DNA of 64,000 bases from positions 77,293,285-77,357,284 of the forward strand of contig JALGQZ010000002.1 of NCBI GenBank assembly GCA_023105745.1, read 5' to 3'. The position numbers and the translations under genes are program-made. The stretch comes from Austropuccinia psidii. Lineage: Eukaryota > Basidiomycota > Pucciniomycetes > Pucciniales > Sphaerophragmiaceae. Within the stretch, counting starts at the first letter, position 1. Each line of letters opens with the position of its first letter. The notes beneath the pieces are model-generated. The model did no database searches. It worked only from the letters and a program-made list of their open reading frames with translations, and was not told where the DNA came from. This document shows, one piece after another, positions 1 through 10,189 of the stretch.

Positions 1-151
1 CATTTTTAATACCAAAAGGCATTCTCAAATACTCATAAATCCCACAATGAGCAATTATTCTCAATAATTTCCTTGCATGAGGTGTCAAAAAATTCTGGTG
101 AAAGCCTTTTAGAGCATCCATGGAAGTAATGAATCTTGCTTTGGATAATTG
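1..151 (-). pseudogene. Element A2 pol fragment (reverse transcriptase), distal piece
   Basis: Minus-strand reverse-transcriptase sequence of a Ty3/gypsy element. It matches, base for base in many places, the RT of element A1 at 24080-24235, covering the stretch upstream of the YIDD active site. The coding sequence stops at 151, where the A1 LTR begins, and resumes at 30127 with no loss except the duplicated AATTG. This fragment and 30127-33185 are therefore one gene split by a 30-kb insertion. The rest of pol and the 3' LTR of A2 lie beyond the left edge. Confidence 0.85.
147..151. repeat. Target-site duplication AATTG, left copy (A1)
   Basis: AATTG directly precedes the A1 LTR (starting TGTAAGG) and is repeated at 30127-30131 directly after the LTR end (GGCTCACA). 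A 5-bp duplication is typical of Ty3/gypsy integration. Removing the element plus one copy restores continuous RT sequence in A2. Confidence 0.9.
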
Positions 152-2177
152 TGTAAGGTTTGACTATGAAACAATAAGTAAAAATTACTAATTTATTACT
201 TATTGTACTCTGAATGTCCTTATAAATTGAATAAATAAGATTAAAAATATAATAATAATAAATAATTATTCTTATTATGGCGTAAAATAATTATATTATT
301 AAATAAATATAATAATATAATTTATATTATGAAAAATATAATATAATAAATAAATATATTAATATATAATAATTAATATATTAAAAAGCTCTTTATTATT
401 GTTACCAACAAATAATAAAGGCGTAAAAAATTGTTTTTTATTAATAAAAAACAATTAATAACAATAATATTACCAATATTAAAGTTATGAATTAATATAA
501 ATACTATTTATATTAATTAAAGAATTATTAAAAGAGTAATAATAGAGAAATTATTATAATAAGAGAAAATAACCTACTTTTAACACTTAATATAATAATT
601 TTGAAGTATTTTACGCCAAAAAATATAAATACAACCTTTTCAAATTGTATTTACAATAAAAATAAAGAAAATTACAAATTATTCTGGATTTTTACGTGGA
701 AATGAGTTTTAGAGAGATTTTTAACAAAAACAATCAAATAAATGATTTAACCACGTCAAAAGAGATGATTATAGCAAGGTGGTCTTTGGTCTTTAATAAT
801 ATAACAGTTTTATATATAAAGAATAAAGAAATTACCTTTGATTTAATTGATTTAATGTTTTTTGATGCGTCTGAGGGGAAAACAGAGTAAAAAGAGCTCT
901 ATTTATAGTAAATACCTCCCTCCTAGAGTCCAACAGGCTTCTAGTAGACGTGTACTGATCATATCCACTGGAATTGATCAATATTTTAAGGTTTGAGGGT
1001 GATTACATCATGATCAAACCATATTACATCATTATTGCACCATTATTTAGAGTTATCACTATAACTCTAAGTGTGATGACATCAGAGGCTTGGCAGAACC
1101 CCAAATTTCGTGGATTTTATTAGTTTTAATCATAAACTAATAGTATTCACCAAATTTATCACTCTTAAGACTGTTAAACTTAATTTAAGGTTACAGTATG
1201 TGATCATAACAGCTCAATTTAAGTTCAAACTTTGATCCTCAATACCTTTTAAGGTTTTCACGCTACAGCAATTGAGAGAGTGAATTCTGATAGCCTGACA
1301 TAACCTTATTATGCTGCCAAGAGCTTTTCATTACATCATCAAAACTCTAATTTTGATGATTTTTCTTGTAACTCATCTTTTCTGTCGAAATTCAATATTT
1401 TAAACTTCAAACCTTGATTTCAGGGGGTTATACCCTGAATTTAATAATAAAAATTACATCATTCTTCACGAATGAACTAGTAGAATCCAACTGTGTACTT
1501 TTTTTTAAGTTTGGAGCACTTTCACAACAAAGTGGTCAACAGCTCTGTTGATTTTTATCAATATTTCATCATAGGTTTTAACCTTGTTTATAACTTGTAA
1601 AATAAAGTTCATATCTGTGTTCTTACAGTAATTACGTGGTAACTTTATTTTTGGTTCATTATTCTATCATGTATATTTTAGAAGATATTAGCTATGATCA
1701 CTGAATATATGTGTTGACCAAAAAAGTGCATATATTCAGGATAATTCCTTAAGTATTGATTTTGGGAATTAGCTTATTAATTGTTTTATATGTGGACTTT
1801 TGTGGGGAATCCACTGGTACAATTTATTTCACATGTTGTTTCATTAGTTTCTGAGACAAATAAGTTTTTATGGTTTTTATAAGGTATTATACCTTATAAT
1901 TCCTTAAATATTGACTTTACAGATATGCCATAAAAATGGTATATATGTATTTTTCCATGGGGAATCCAATGGTATAATTTGTTTTACAAGTTTATTCATT
2001 GGTTTTTAAGTTAAACCGATTTTAGTACCAATTTATGGTATTTTTTGTATATTTGAGTAATTATTTTTAATGTATAATTATTCTAATTAATTTTAATATA
2101 ATTATATTAAAGGTATAATTATTCTGAGTCTTTTTTGTGACCTTATTGGGTATGTGGTCATATCTCAAAGGCTCACA
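152..2177 (-). repeat. 3' LTR of element A1
   Basis: 2026-bp terminal repeat, nearly identical to 28101-30126. On the plus strand it reads TGTAAGG...GGCTCACA, so on the element's own strand it starts TGTGAGCC and ends CCTTACA. It is very AT-rich. A minus-strand TATA box lies at 899-907. Short open frames within it, such as 696-890 and 2067-2249, show no coding character and are taken as chance. Confidence 0.92.
899..907 (-). promoter_or_regulatory. TATA box in A1 3' LTR
   Basis: TATAAATAG on the minus strand. The same element occurs at 28848-28856 in the 5' LTR, which would drive A1. In the 3' LTR it could drive read-out into flanking A2 sequence at the left edge of the window. Confidence 0.5.
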
Positions 2178-2188
2178 TTCCCTACCAC
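2178..2188 (-). other. Polypurine tract of A1, interrupted by element B
   Basis: Read on the minus strand next to the 3' LTR start TGTGAGCC, this is GTGGTAGGGAA. Joined to the sequence on the far side of B (from 21459) it becomes TTTTTTGGTGGTAGGGAA. The related element A4 has TTTTTTGGTGGGAGGGAA just before its LTR at 54623, which supports the assignment. B landed inside this priming site. Confidence 0.75.
2185..2188. repeat. Target-site duplication CCAC, left copy (B)
   Basis: CCAC lies immediately before the B LTR start (TGTGGTATT) and again at 21455-21458 immediately after the LTR end (TTCCCACA). A 4-bp duplication fits; 5 bp does not match. Confidence 0.7.
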
Positions 2189-3286
2189 TGTGGTATTCCA
2201 TACCATTTTTTTTCACCAGGCTCAAGCTCATAGTACCCCATAACAGCAATAAATCCAGCCTACAGGCAGACTTACACTCAAATTTTACACCAAAAGGTCA
2301 ATTTCACAGCAAGAAACTGGATTTAACTCATAAAACCATGGCACAGGCACCAAAGGGCAGTGTATGTGTTTAAATAAATTATTCAATTTCATTATTCATA
2401 TGTAAAAATCAAGTTACATATAGTAAACTAGTTACAAGAAATAAGGTACCACCCTTTAAATTACACACCCCACCCAGCTTTACACCCCCTTACAGCCACA
2501 GGACTCATGCAGCAAGAAAAGGACACCTGCATGAATTACACAGCAACCTAAAACTCCACATAGAAAAGTCACATGATGCAAAGCTCAACTCCATGGAATT
2601 CCTGCAGCTCACTTACAACACAGCCACAGGAGTACCTTATCTTATATCCACAGTAACACCACTTAAAACCTTAAAACAGAATCATAATTACATACACCAC
2701 TCATCACCTCATGCAAACTAAAGCTAGTTACAACAGGCTGCATGCAGTACACAATTCCAATTAAATCTCAACCACATGACTATGCACAGCATGTGTCAAA
2801 ATCAAAAATCACATCATCTCATAAAAAACAGTAAATTCACCAATGCAAGAAGTTATCACCTGACTTCATTTTAAAGTTCAAAAAGAAGAAAAACAAACAT
2901 GACACCTGCATAAATTACACATCCATTTCTACCCAACCTAAAATAGGACATATGCAAAGGAATTACAAGGTCATCATGTGATACTGCATCCACCAACAGA
3001 ATATCATGTGACAGAAAAGAGGCTGTGCACAACAAAAATCCCCAGCCAAAATTGAATCACCTCATTTATGCAAGGAAAATCCAAGAAAATCACATCATAA
3101 TTAGCTCACCAAAAGACCATCATGTGATGAAAGAAGGCTGTGCAGAGAAAAATTATCACCAAACCTTAAATCACCTGACCCATGCAAGAAAGGGCCTCAC
3201 CAAAAATGGAGTCACATGATGAAATCAAGAGGAATTAAAGTGGGAAAAGACAGCTCCCATGGAGAGCCCTCTGGGCTCCCAAAAGG

Positions 3287-3296
3287 TATAAATAGA
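3287..3296 (+). promoter_or_regulatory. TATA box of element B (5' LTR)
   Basis: TATAAATAGA, followed about 20 bases later by a pyrimidine-rich CTCTCTCCCCC stretch likely near the transcription start. It defines the U3/R boundary region at about 3310-3330. The first ATG downstream is at 3330. Confidence 0.65.
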
Positions 3297-3418
3297 GGGT
3301 CTCTCTCCCCCAAACTTCAAAATCCCCCCATGCACAATATATCCTCTGCACATTACAAGCACAGGAATAAGTCATCCCTCACCTGGGAGGTAGTCCAGCA
3401 AATTATAGTGAATTTTAC

Positions 3419-3485
3419 TTGCCCAGTAGCTAAGCTCAGTGGAAGTATAGTGTTAAAGATTGCCCAGTAGCTAAGCTCAGTGGAA
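3419..3485 (+). repeat. Tandem 26-bp repeat in B LTR
   Basis: TTGCCCAGTAGCTAAGCTCA followed by GTGGAA occurs at 3419-3444 and 3460-3485, separated by 15 bases, and again at 20694-20719 and 20735-20760 in the 3' LTR. It lies about 125 bases downstream of the TATA box, so it would be transcribed. Each copy contains AGCTAAGCT flanked by CCAGT/CAGTGG. Confidence 0.8.
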
Positions 3486-4182
3486 TCTTATTATTATTAA
3501 AATAAAAATAAAAATTATCCAGTACCCAAAATTAGGGTTACTACTCTATTAAAATATTTTATCCAGTAAAATCAACACCATTTATCAAGATTTAAAATTA
3601 ACTTACCCCTTTAAAAAATCCAATAACAAAGAATCTTACCTCTTAAATTTAACAAATACAATATTATTTTATTATTAACCACTCCTAAAAAAAATAACAA
3701 ACCTTTCAAAAAATCATTTTACTCTATTATAATTATACCTTGAAAAAATTTACCTTTATCAACACCAATCAAATTTTCCAGAAAACCTTAAATAACCCAT
3801 CCTACCAAGGAATTATCACCAAGAAGAAACAACTCACCTCAATTTCACTAAAAAAAAAGATATTAAAATTAAACAGACAAGTATTTCATTAAAATCTCAA
3901 ATTTAACCAAAAATAACTGACATTATTTTTTATATTATTTATTGAATAGGTCTGATCTGAGACTGCTGAATTTTGTCTTCTGCAGTTGTAAAGCCACTTA
4001 CTAATTTTATTTTGGTTTGTGACCTCCAAGGAAGATTTTGTTCAGTATTTTAGGAGGGGCAGGCAATACACCCTTGCCACCCTTGGTTACAGGAGTTATT
4101 AGCAATTCAAAACTAGTTACCTGTGATTTCCCCCTCCAGGTACTGCCTCATTTTAATCCCACACAAGAGGAGTTCCCACATC

Positions 4183-4200
4183 TGGTGTCTCAACAGTGGC
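4183..4200 (+). other. Primer-binding site of element B
   Basis: Two bases after the 5' LTR the sequence is TGGTGTCTCAACAGTGG. It starts with TGG, complementary to the universal CCA end of tRNAs, and sits at the usual distance from the LTR. The tRNA has not been identified. Confidence 0.55.
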
Positions 4201-4543
4201 CAGATAACCTCAACTTCAATAAAGATTAAATTAAAATAAAAAAAACTTAACTACTCCAGAATATCTTTTACAACAAAAACTGGAGTCAAATAATCAAAAT
4301 CAGCAAAAACCATCATCTCAAGAATCTGAATCATCAACTCACTCTGACCATTACTATTATCCACCAAAGCAAGAAACAGAACTAGGGGAGGAATCAAATA
4401 AATATTCCAATTTCCCAATTGCAACACCAAGAACCAATAAAAGGGACTTGAAGGTTGTGGAGAAATTTTTCCTTGATCTCCTTGAAAGAAATAAAATCAA
4501 TAACTCAACACCAACATCAAAAGAAGAAATAAATAAATCAAAA

Positions 4544-7500
4544 ATGGATAAACCTTCATCATCAAAATTACCTGGTAGTATTGAAGAAATCCAGGAAGAA
4601 AACCTTAATGAAGAAACTATTGGAGGACAGGAAGAAATGTCTTCAACAGAGAGGCTTCAGCAGAAGATGCTAGAAATGCAAGCAGAATTACTAGAACTCA
4701 TCAAAAAGGAAGGGAAAAATAAATCATCAAGTTATACTCCACAAAATAGTCCACTTGAAGAACAGACCACCCTTCCAAGATCATTCAGGCAACATGGATC
4801 ACCTTCACCTTATCCTAGACCCATGGCCACATCAACACCTTATACAGAACAAAGACAAAGTACCTTACCAAGAAGAGTCAACATTTCTTCCCAAATGCCA
4901 ACTCCATTACATCAAGAAATTCCAAGAAACACTACTCCAATAGTAAAAATAAGAGCCAAGGACTATGACTTGTGGTTTGATGGGAAGGATGTTGAAAGAT
5001 TCATCAAGAAAGTTGAAAATATTGCAGAAATTGAAGGAGCAAGTGGAAGAGACATTGCAAGACAAATAGCATTTTGGACAAAAGATGAAGAAATCAGTTA
5101 TCATATTGAAGGAATGCCAGGATATGAGACAGCTGATTGGGATCAATTGAAAGTGGATATGAAAAGAAGATGGGGAACAGTCTCACCTGAAAGAAGATAC
5201 AGATTATCCTCAATCACTGAATTATTCACAAAAACTCAACAAGAAGGTGGAATAAGAAACATGACTCAATACAGAAAATTCATTGGGGAATATGGAGCAA
5301 TCATCACTTACCTCAAAAGATACCAATATATCCAAGGTGATATCAATCATAACCAGGAAATATTGGCCAGCCTTTCCACTAGTGTTCAAGAATCAATTTA
5401 CAAAGAAATGATTAAAGACAGAGCTATGGTCCAAGCCTTGGATGGAGGTTACATCATTCCAAGATTGGATATTTTGAAATTATACATTGAACAAGACTTG
5501 GAGGCCAAGGTACTTATTCAACAAAAAGAATTTTCTAAACCAAAACCTCCAGAGAAGAAAACAAGATTTGAGGATGAAAGCTGGGATGAAGTTTTAAAAC
5601 AAGTAAAAGAACTCACCCAAAAGATCAAAAATCCTCCACAACCAGAACCTCAGCCAAGAAATGAGGGAAAAGAATCAGTTAAAGAAGTTTTAAATCAACT
5701 CAAAACCCTTTCAGAAGCAGTTAATCCACCAAGAAGGAATTGGAACAATAATCAAGAGCAAAGATTCCCTCAAAATAACCAGCCATACAGGCCAAGGAAT
5801 CCTTTACCACCATTTTCATCCAGTTACCAACCATACATACCAGCCCAAATGGCTCCAAGACCACCATTGAAGTGTGCTTACTGCAAGGAAGAAGGTCATA
5901 CAGCAACTAGATGCACTCACCTTGCTGAAGATCTGGACAGAAGAATTGTCAGAACCCAAGGAGCATCTTACCTCTTCCCCAACTATCAGAGAGTACCTAT
6001 GGAAGGGAATGAAAGTGCCAAAAACATGGTCAGGGCCTTTGCAAAAGAACAAGCAGAACTCAACAAGAAATTCATGGAAAAACCTACAGTAAAACCAAAA
6101 CCAGAAGAAGAGATTAAGCCCACTGAAAATAAATCAGATGATAAAACAACCTCAATTGCTCATGTTGAAGATTGGTCAAATTGGAAACCACCTACCATTT
6201 CCTCAGCCAATGACCCATTTGAATCACACATTGGACTAAGACAGACAAAACAAAGGTTGGAAAGACAATCCCAAAATAAAGAGCCAAAAAAGAAAGCAGA
6301 AATTCCAGGAACTTACATTGAAGAAGAAAAGGAAGAAGAAAAAGTCATAATTCCTACCAAATTCCAAAATTCCAATATTCCAAAACCTGACCAACCTGAG
6401 GAGGAAATTGAAAATATTGCCAATAAAAATGAAGATGAAGAGATTCCCAAAGAAGAAAAGAAGTTCAGAAAACCTCCAAAGAAACCAGTTGAAACTAAAT
6501 TGGAAATTGATAAAATTATCAAGAAAATTATGCAACAAAAGATCAACCTCACCATTGAAGAAATGTTAAGGATGTCACCAAATTTTGTCCATAAATTACA
6601 AGAATTATCAGAGAAAGACAAGGAAAAGATTAAATCACTCAACTCAATGGATCTTCAAGAAAGATTATTATCATTTGGATTCAAAGAAATACCAAAGCCC
6701 AAGATTCATTATGCTTGTCCTTTGGGATTTATGGAAATCTTCATTGGAAAGGAAGAATATCCTATCAGAGCATTAGTGGACACTGGTGCAGAACTCAACA
6801 TTATACCAGAAGAAATAGCAATCAAAGCCTCACTCACAACAAGAAATCTTAACATGAACCTCAGGGGAATTGGAGGCCATACTACTTCATTGGTTGCACT
6901 ATCAGAATTTACTCCAATCATCTTGGCTTCAGGAGAAAAAACTCAAATTCACTTCTTCATTGCAAAAGGATCTGTCCATACAGTACTTGGAAGACCTTTC
7001 TTGGCAGACAACAATATCAGACTAGAATTCTCCCATAAGCAAGGTGAAATACTGAGCTATCAAGAACCTGATGGAAGAAGATTATGCATGCCAATATGCA
7101 AACCTCAAGCTCTTGGATGGCAAACTGGACCACCTAGAGGAATGGATTTATGCAATATGGCAACATTGGTCAGAAATAACCCAGGAAAGAAGTTTCAAAA
7201 TGAAAAAAGAGACAATACCATAATAAAGTTAACCCAGAAAACCCAAGAGTTATCCATATCTCCAAAAAGTAATGAATTTGGTCAAGACTTACAAAATAAC
7301 AAATGGCCAAGCAATCTCAAAAGACAACTTGAAGACTCCACCTCTGAAGATGAATTACCCAACATAAGCTACAAGCCAATTAACAATAAGGAAGAAACCT
7401 TCCAGATTTTAGTGGATGGAAATGAGAAAATACATGGAAACCCTTTCAAACCCAAACCCAAAAAGAAGAAAATCAGACTTAGTGAACATCATGAGCTTTC

Positions 7501-8170
7501 AGATGAAGAAATTATAAATGAAATTGAAAAAGACCTCAAAATTATGGAAAGAGACAAAAATTTAAAAGACACATACCATATCAACTTCTTGGACAGACCA
7601 TTGAACAACCAAGAAGAGCCTTATGAATGGCAACTGGAAAACCCTGAATTCATCCAGCAGCCTCCCAATGAAGATGAAGAAACAGAATCCATTCTAGAAA
7701 ATGAATACAACTACATTTACTTGCCATATATCACTTTTGAAGATATTTATGGGAATGAAGCTCAAGAAATTTTATGGGAAGATAAATATTTATGTCAACT
7801 TCCAGGAGCAAACTTGAACAAAATCCAATTCCTAGAACTGTTGACTGAAGAGGGAATTAAAGGTAACCTTAAAAATCAATTCTGGGATGAAATATTTGAA
7901 ATGACCACACTACCAAGAAGAGGACTTTACTTTAATCAAATTTGGGCCCAGTGGTACCTTGGATTAAATGGATCAACATACCAAACTGGAGGACTGAAAT
8001 GGGTTGGAGATGGATATATATTCATTGATGAAAACTTATGGTGGTCAGAATTTCCATCAGAACAAGAAGTTGAGGAAAGAAATGCCTTTTTGGAAGCCCT
8101 CAAAGACCTTATTTTTACCAGATTGCTCAAAAGACATTCACCTTTCCCACTTGGGGGAGCTCAACTTTGA
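4544..8170 (+). CDS. Element B Gag-protease polyprotein
   Basis: The polyprotein binds and packages element RNA and supplies the aspartic protease. Counting from the TTG codon at 4448: a low-complexity charged N-terminus, a capsid-like gag region at about 160-340, a zinc knuckle CAYCKEEGHTATRC (CX2CX4HX4C) near 475, a long Glu/Lys-rich linker, and a retropepsin active site LVDTGAELN near 775, matching ILGRPFL later (here VLGRPFL). About 400 further residues of unknown role follow and end at a stop. There is no RT. The frame is open back to 4235 and reads as protein there, yet contains no ATG before 4544. The start given is the first ATG, and translation may instead begin in an upstream exon. 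Confidence 0.85.
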   Translation: MDKPSSSKLPGSIEEIQEENLNEETIGGQEEMSSTERLQQKMLEMQAELLELIKKEGKNKSSSYTPQNSPLEEQTTLPRSFRQHGSPSPYPRPMATSTPYTEQRQSTLPRRVNISSQMPTPLHQEIPRNTTPIVKIRAKDYDLWFDGKDVERFIKKVENIAEIEGASGRDIARQIAFWTKDEEISYHIEGMPGYETADWDQLKVDMKRRWGTVSPERRYRLSSITELFTKTQQEGGIRNMTQYRKFIGEYGAIITYLKRYQYIQGDINHNQEILASLSTSVQESIYKEMIKDRAMVQALDGGYIIPRLDILKLYIEQDLEAKVLIQQKEFSKPKPPEKKTRFEDESWDEVLKQVKELTQKIKNPPQPEPQPRNEGKESVKEVLNQLKTLSEAVNPPRRNWNNNQEQRFPQNNQPYRPRNPLPPFSSSYQPYIPAQMAPRPPLKCAYCKEEGHTATRCTHLAEDLDRRIVRTQGASYLFPNYQRVPMEGNESAKNMVRAFAKEQAELNKKFMEKPTVKPKPEEEIKPTENKSDDKTTSIAHVEDWSNWKPPTISSANDPFESHIGLRQTKQRLERQSQNKEPKKKAEIPGTYIEEEKEEEKVIIPTKFQNSNIPKPDQPEEEIENIANKNEDEEIPKEEKKFRKPPKKPVETKLEIDKIIKKIMQQKINLTIEEMLRMSPNFVHKLQELSEKDKEKIKSLNSMDLQERLLSFGFKEIPKPKIHYACPLGFMEIFIGKEEYPIRALVDTGAELNIIPEEIAIKASLTTRNLNMNLRGIGGHTTSLVALSEFTPIILASGEKTQIHFFIAKGSVHTVLGRPFLADNNIRLEFSHKQGEILSYQEPDGRRLCMPICKPQALGWQTGPPRGMDLCNMATLVRNNPGKKFQNEKRDNTIIKLTQKTQELSISPKSNEFGQDLQNNKWPSNLKRQLEDSTSEDELPNISYKPINNKEETFQILVDGNEKIHGNPFKPKPKKKKIRLSEHHELSDEEIINEIEKDLKIMERDKNLKDTYHINFLDRPLNNQEEPYEWQLENPEFIQQPPNEDEETESILENEYNYIYLPYITFEDIYGNEAQEILWEDKYLCQLPGANLNKIQFLELLTEEGIKGNLKNQFWDEIFEMTTLPRRGLYFNQIWAQWYLGLNGSTYQTGGLKWVGDGYIFIDENLWWSEFPSEQEVEERNAFLEALKDLIFTRLLKRHSPFPLGGAQL

Positions 8171-8265
8171 ATAAAACCAACAAAATCAAGATTTTCTTCA
8201 AAAATGTATCAGTATCATTCATCAAATGTATCATTAGTTTCTCTTTTATTTCATTTTTTCTCTCA
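8171..8265. other. Spacer after Gag-protease stop of B
   Basis: Short AT-rich gap between the Gag-protease stop and the first pseudoknot-like repeat. No start codon context or coding frame links it to pol. Confidence 0.5.
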
Positions 8266-9003
8266 TATGGCAGTGACTTCCTGCCTTAACAAAGAAGAAA
8301 TTCATTAACAAATTATCTCTCAAAAAAAAATAAATAAATAAATAAAAAAAATAATAAATATAAAATAAAAAACAAAAAAAAAACTTACATTAAAAATATC
8401 AATCACCTCCAACATGGCCAATTCACCAAATTTTGGATCCTATGGGGAAGAATTAATAAAAAAAGACCCAATTATCAATGAAGAACTTCATTGGTCACCA
8501 GAAGATGAAGATATCAATATATAAACCCTTTGGTACTTTAAAGAAACTCCATCAAAATCAAAAAAAATCAAATAGTCAGATTTAAGCTCAATCAATAAAT
8601 AGGCAGTGACCTCCTGCCTTATCAAAGAAAAAAATCATTCTTATAAACCAAACAAAAAATCACCATTTTCCTTCACCAAAACCCAATCATCACTAGGCAG
8701 TGACCTCCTGCCTTATCAAAGAGGAAAATAAGTTCTTATCAATTTAAATAATCATCAATCTCCAAATCAAGCAATCACTAGGCAGTGACCTCCTGCCTTA
8801 TCAAAGAGGAATACCAACTCTCATCAAATCAAATCAATAATCCCACTCACCAATAAAAAACACAATAACTGACCATAAGATCACTAGGCAGTGACCTCCT
8901 GCCTTATCAAAGAGGAAAATCAATTCTTATCAATAAAAATAACCAATTTCACTCACCCAAAATCAAGCATCACTAGGCAGTGACCTCCTGCCTTATCAAA
9001 GAG
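8266..9003 (+). repeat. Array 1: six pseudoknot-like repeats
   Basis: Six copies of a motif of about 33 bases, starting near 8266, 8600, 8694, 8779, 8885 and 8974, separated by unrelated AT-rich spacers. Core: AGGCAG-TGA-CCTC-CTGCCT-TATCAAA-GAGG. AGGCAG pairs with CTGCCT (stem 1), and the loop bases CCTC pair with downstream GAGG (stem 2), the layout of an H-type pseudoknot with loops of 3, 0 and 7 bases. The first copy has CTTC with GAAG, a compensatory change. The second copy ends GAAA and would form stem 2 poorly. Sequence and pairing are seen directly; folding in RNA is inferred. Confidence 0.8.
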
Positions 9004-10189
9004 GAATATTCAAATTCTTACCCAAAATTATACTCCAAAACCCATTAAACTTACTCTTAAACTATTTTTATAAATAAAATTGATAAAATTTTCAAATCTT
9101 ATTACCTTTTGACACTTTCAAACCCACCAAATCCTACAAAATGCAGTCATGGACCTTACCTGAATTAGATACCAGGTCAATGGCTACAGAAATTAGCTGG
9201 AATGAGGAATAATTTTGGATCAATACCAATTATCAAACAAGAATTGGTGAAGAAAATAATTGGTCAAAGGAATTAATAAATGTCACCTGCTAAGTCCTCA
9301 ATTCTTTGATTAATCATCTATCCTATTTCCATTGATATTATTATTATTATTTATTTCATAAACTTTTTATTTTTTTACTATTTTTATCTTTCCTCCTTAC
9401 AATTTAATTTTTCTTTCATACTAAAAGAGAGAGAAACAAGATAAAATATTAAAAATTTCAAAATAAGCTTCTATTCATATAATATTTGAAAGAATGAATA
9501 GAATATAAGCTTACTTGATAATGAAGATATTTTTTTTATATATATATAAACTTTTTTCTCAACATTAGAAAGAAAAAAAAAATTAAAGAAGGAAAGAAAA
9601 ACACAATCAGTTTCAATTCTGTTCATATCAGTAGATGATAACTAAAGAAAAAACCTACATGATATGAAAAAATTATTTCTTTATTTATTTATTTTCTTTC
9701 CCATTTCACTATCTATATTATCTTACTGTTTTATTTCATTCAAAAAAAAAAAAAAAAAAAAAAAAAGACAACATTTGTGTCCACTGAATTCATAAATTAT
9801 AACTAAAAAAACATACATTACATTCAAAATATATGATTTTTTTTAAGAAAAGCAGGAACAGATAGATAAAGTACTTTCAAATACTTTAATAACTTATTTA
9901 TCTTCAAATATATTTTTTATTGATAGATAAACTTATGGTTTTTCATTGCTTTAGCTATCTATTTTTTTTTTTTTTTGAAGTTAAATTAAATTAATTTTAA
10001 TCTCTTTTTTAGAACCTGGCTTGGCTCATATTTTGATTTATTTATAAAAAGAATATAATAAAAAATAAAAAAAATAAGAGTTGGGGGAAAGAGAAGAAAG
10101 CAAAGAAGGGAGGGCTATTTATAGTCATGGTCAAAACCCCTGGCATACTAATTCCAACTTAACAGAACGATTTTAATTAAATAAGCCAT
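9004..10189. other. AT-rich non-coding spacer in B
   Basis: No credible coding frame. It contains homopurine and homopyrimidine runs, a run of about 24 A near 9748-9771, T-runs at 9531 and 9961, and short A/T microsatellites. It separates array 1 from the more GC-balanced structured segment. Confidence 0.5.

Larger units (their letters stand above)
2189..4180 (+). repeat. 5' LTR of element B
   Basis: 1992-bp terminal repeat bounded by TGTGG...CCACA. It contains the promoter (TATA box 3287-3296), a 6-bp hairpin just upstream of it (GAGCCC/GGGCTC), and a duplicated 26-bp sequence at 3419-3485. Short open frames at 2137-2373, 3025-3219, 3216-3470 and 4038-4229 recur in the 3' LTR but look non-coding. 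Confidence 0.93.

Noticed and set aside
3025..3470. Short frames in the B LTR, repeated at 20300-20745
   Set aside because: They are identical only because LTRs are identical. They lie mostly upstream of the TATA box and have no domain or coding bias.
9748..9771. A-run as a non-LTR retroposon tail
   Set aside because: No upstream coding region or target duplication. It is one of many homopolymers in this spacer.
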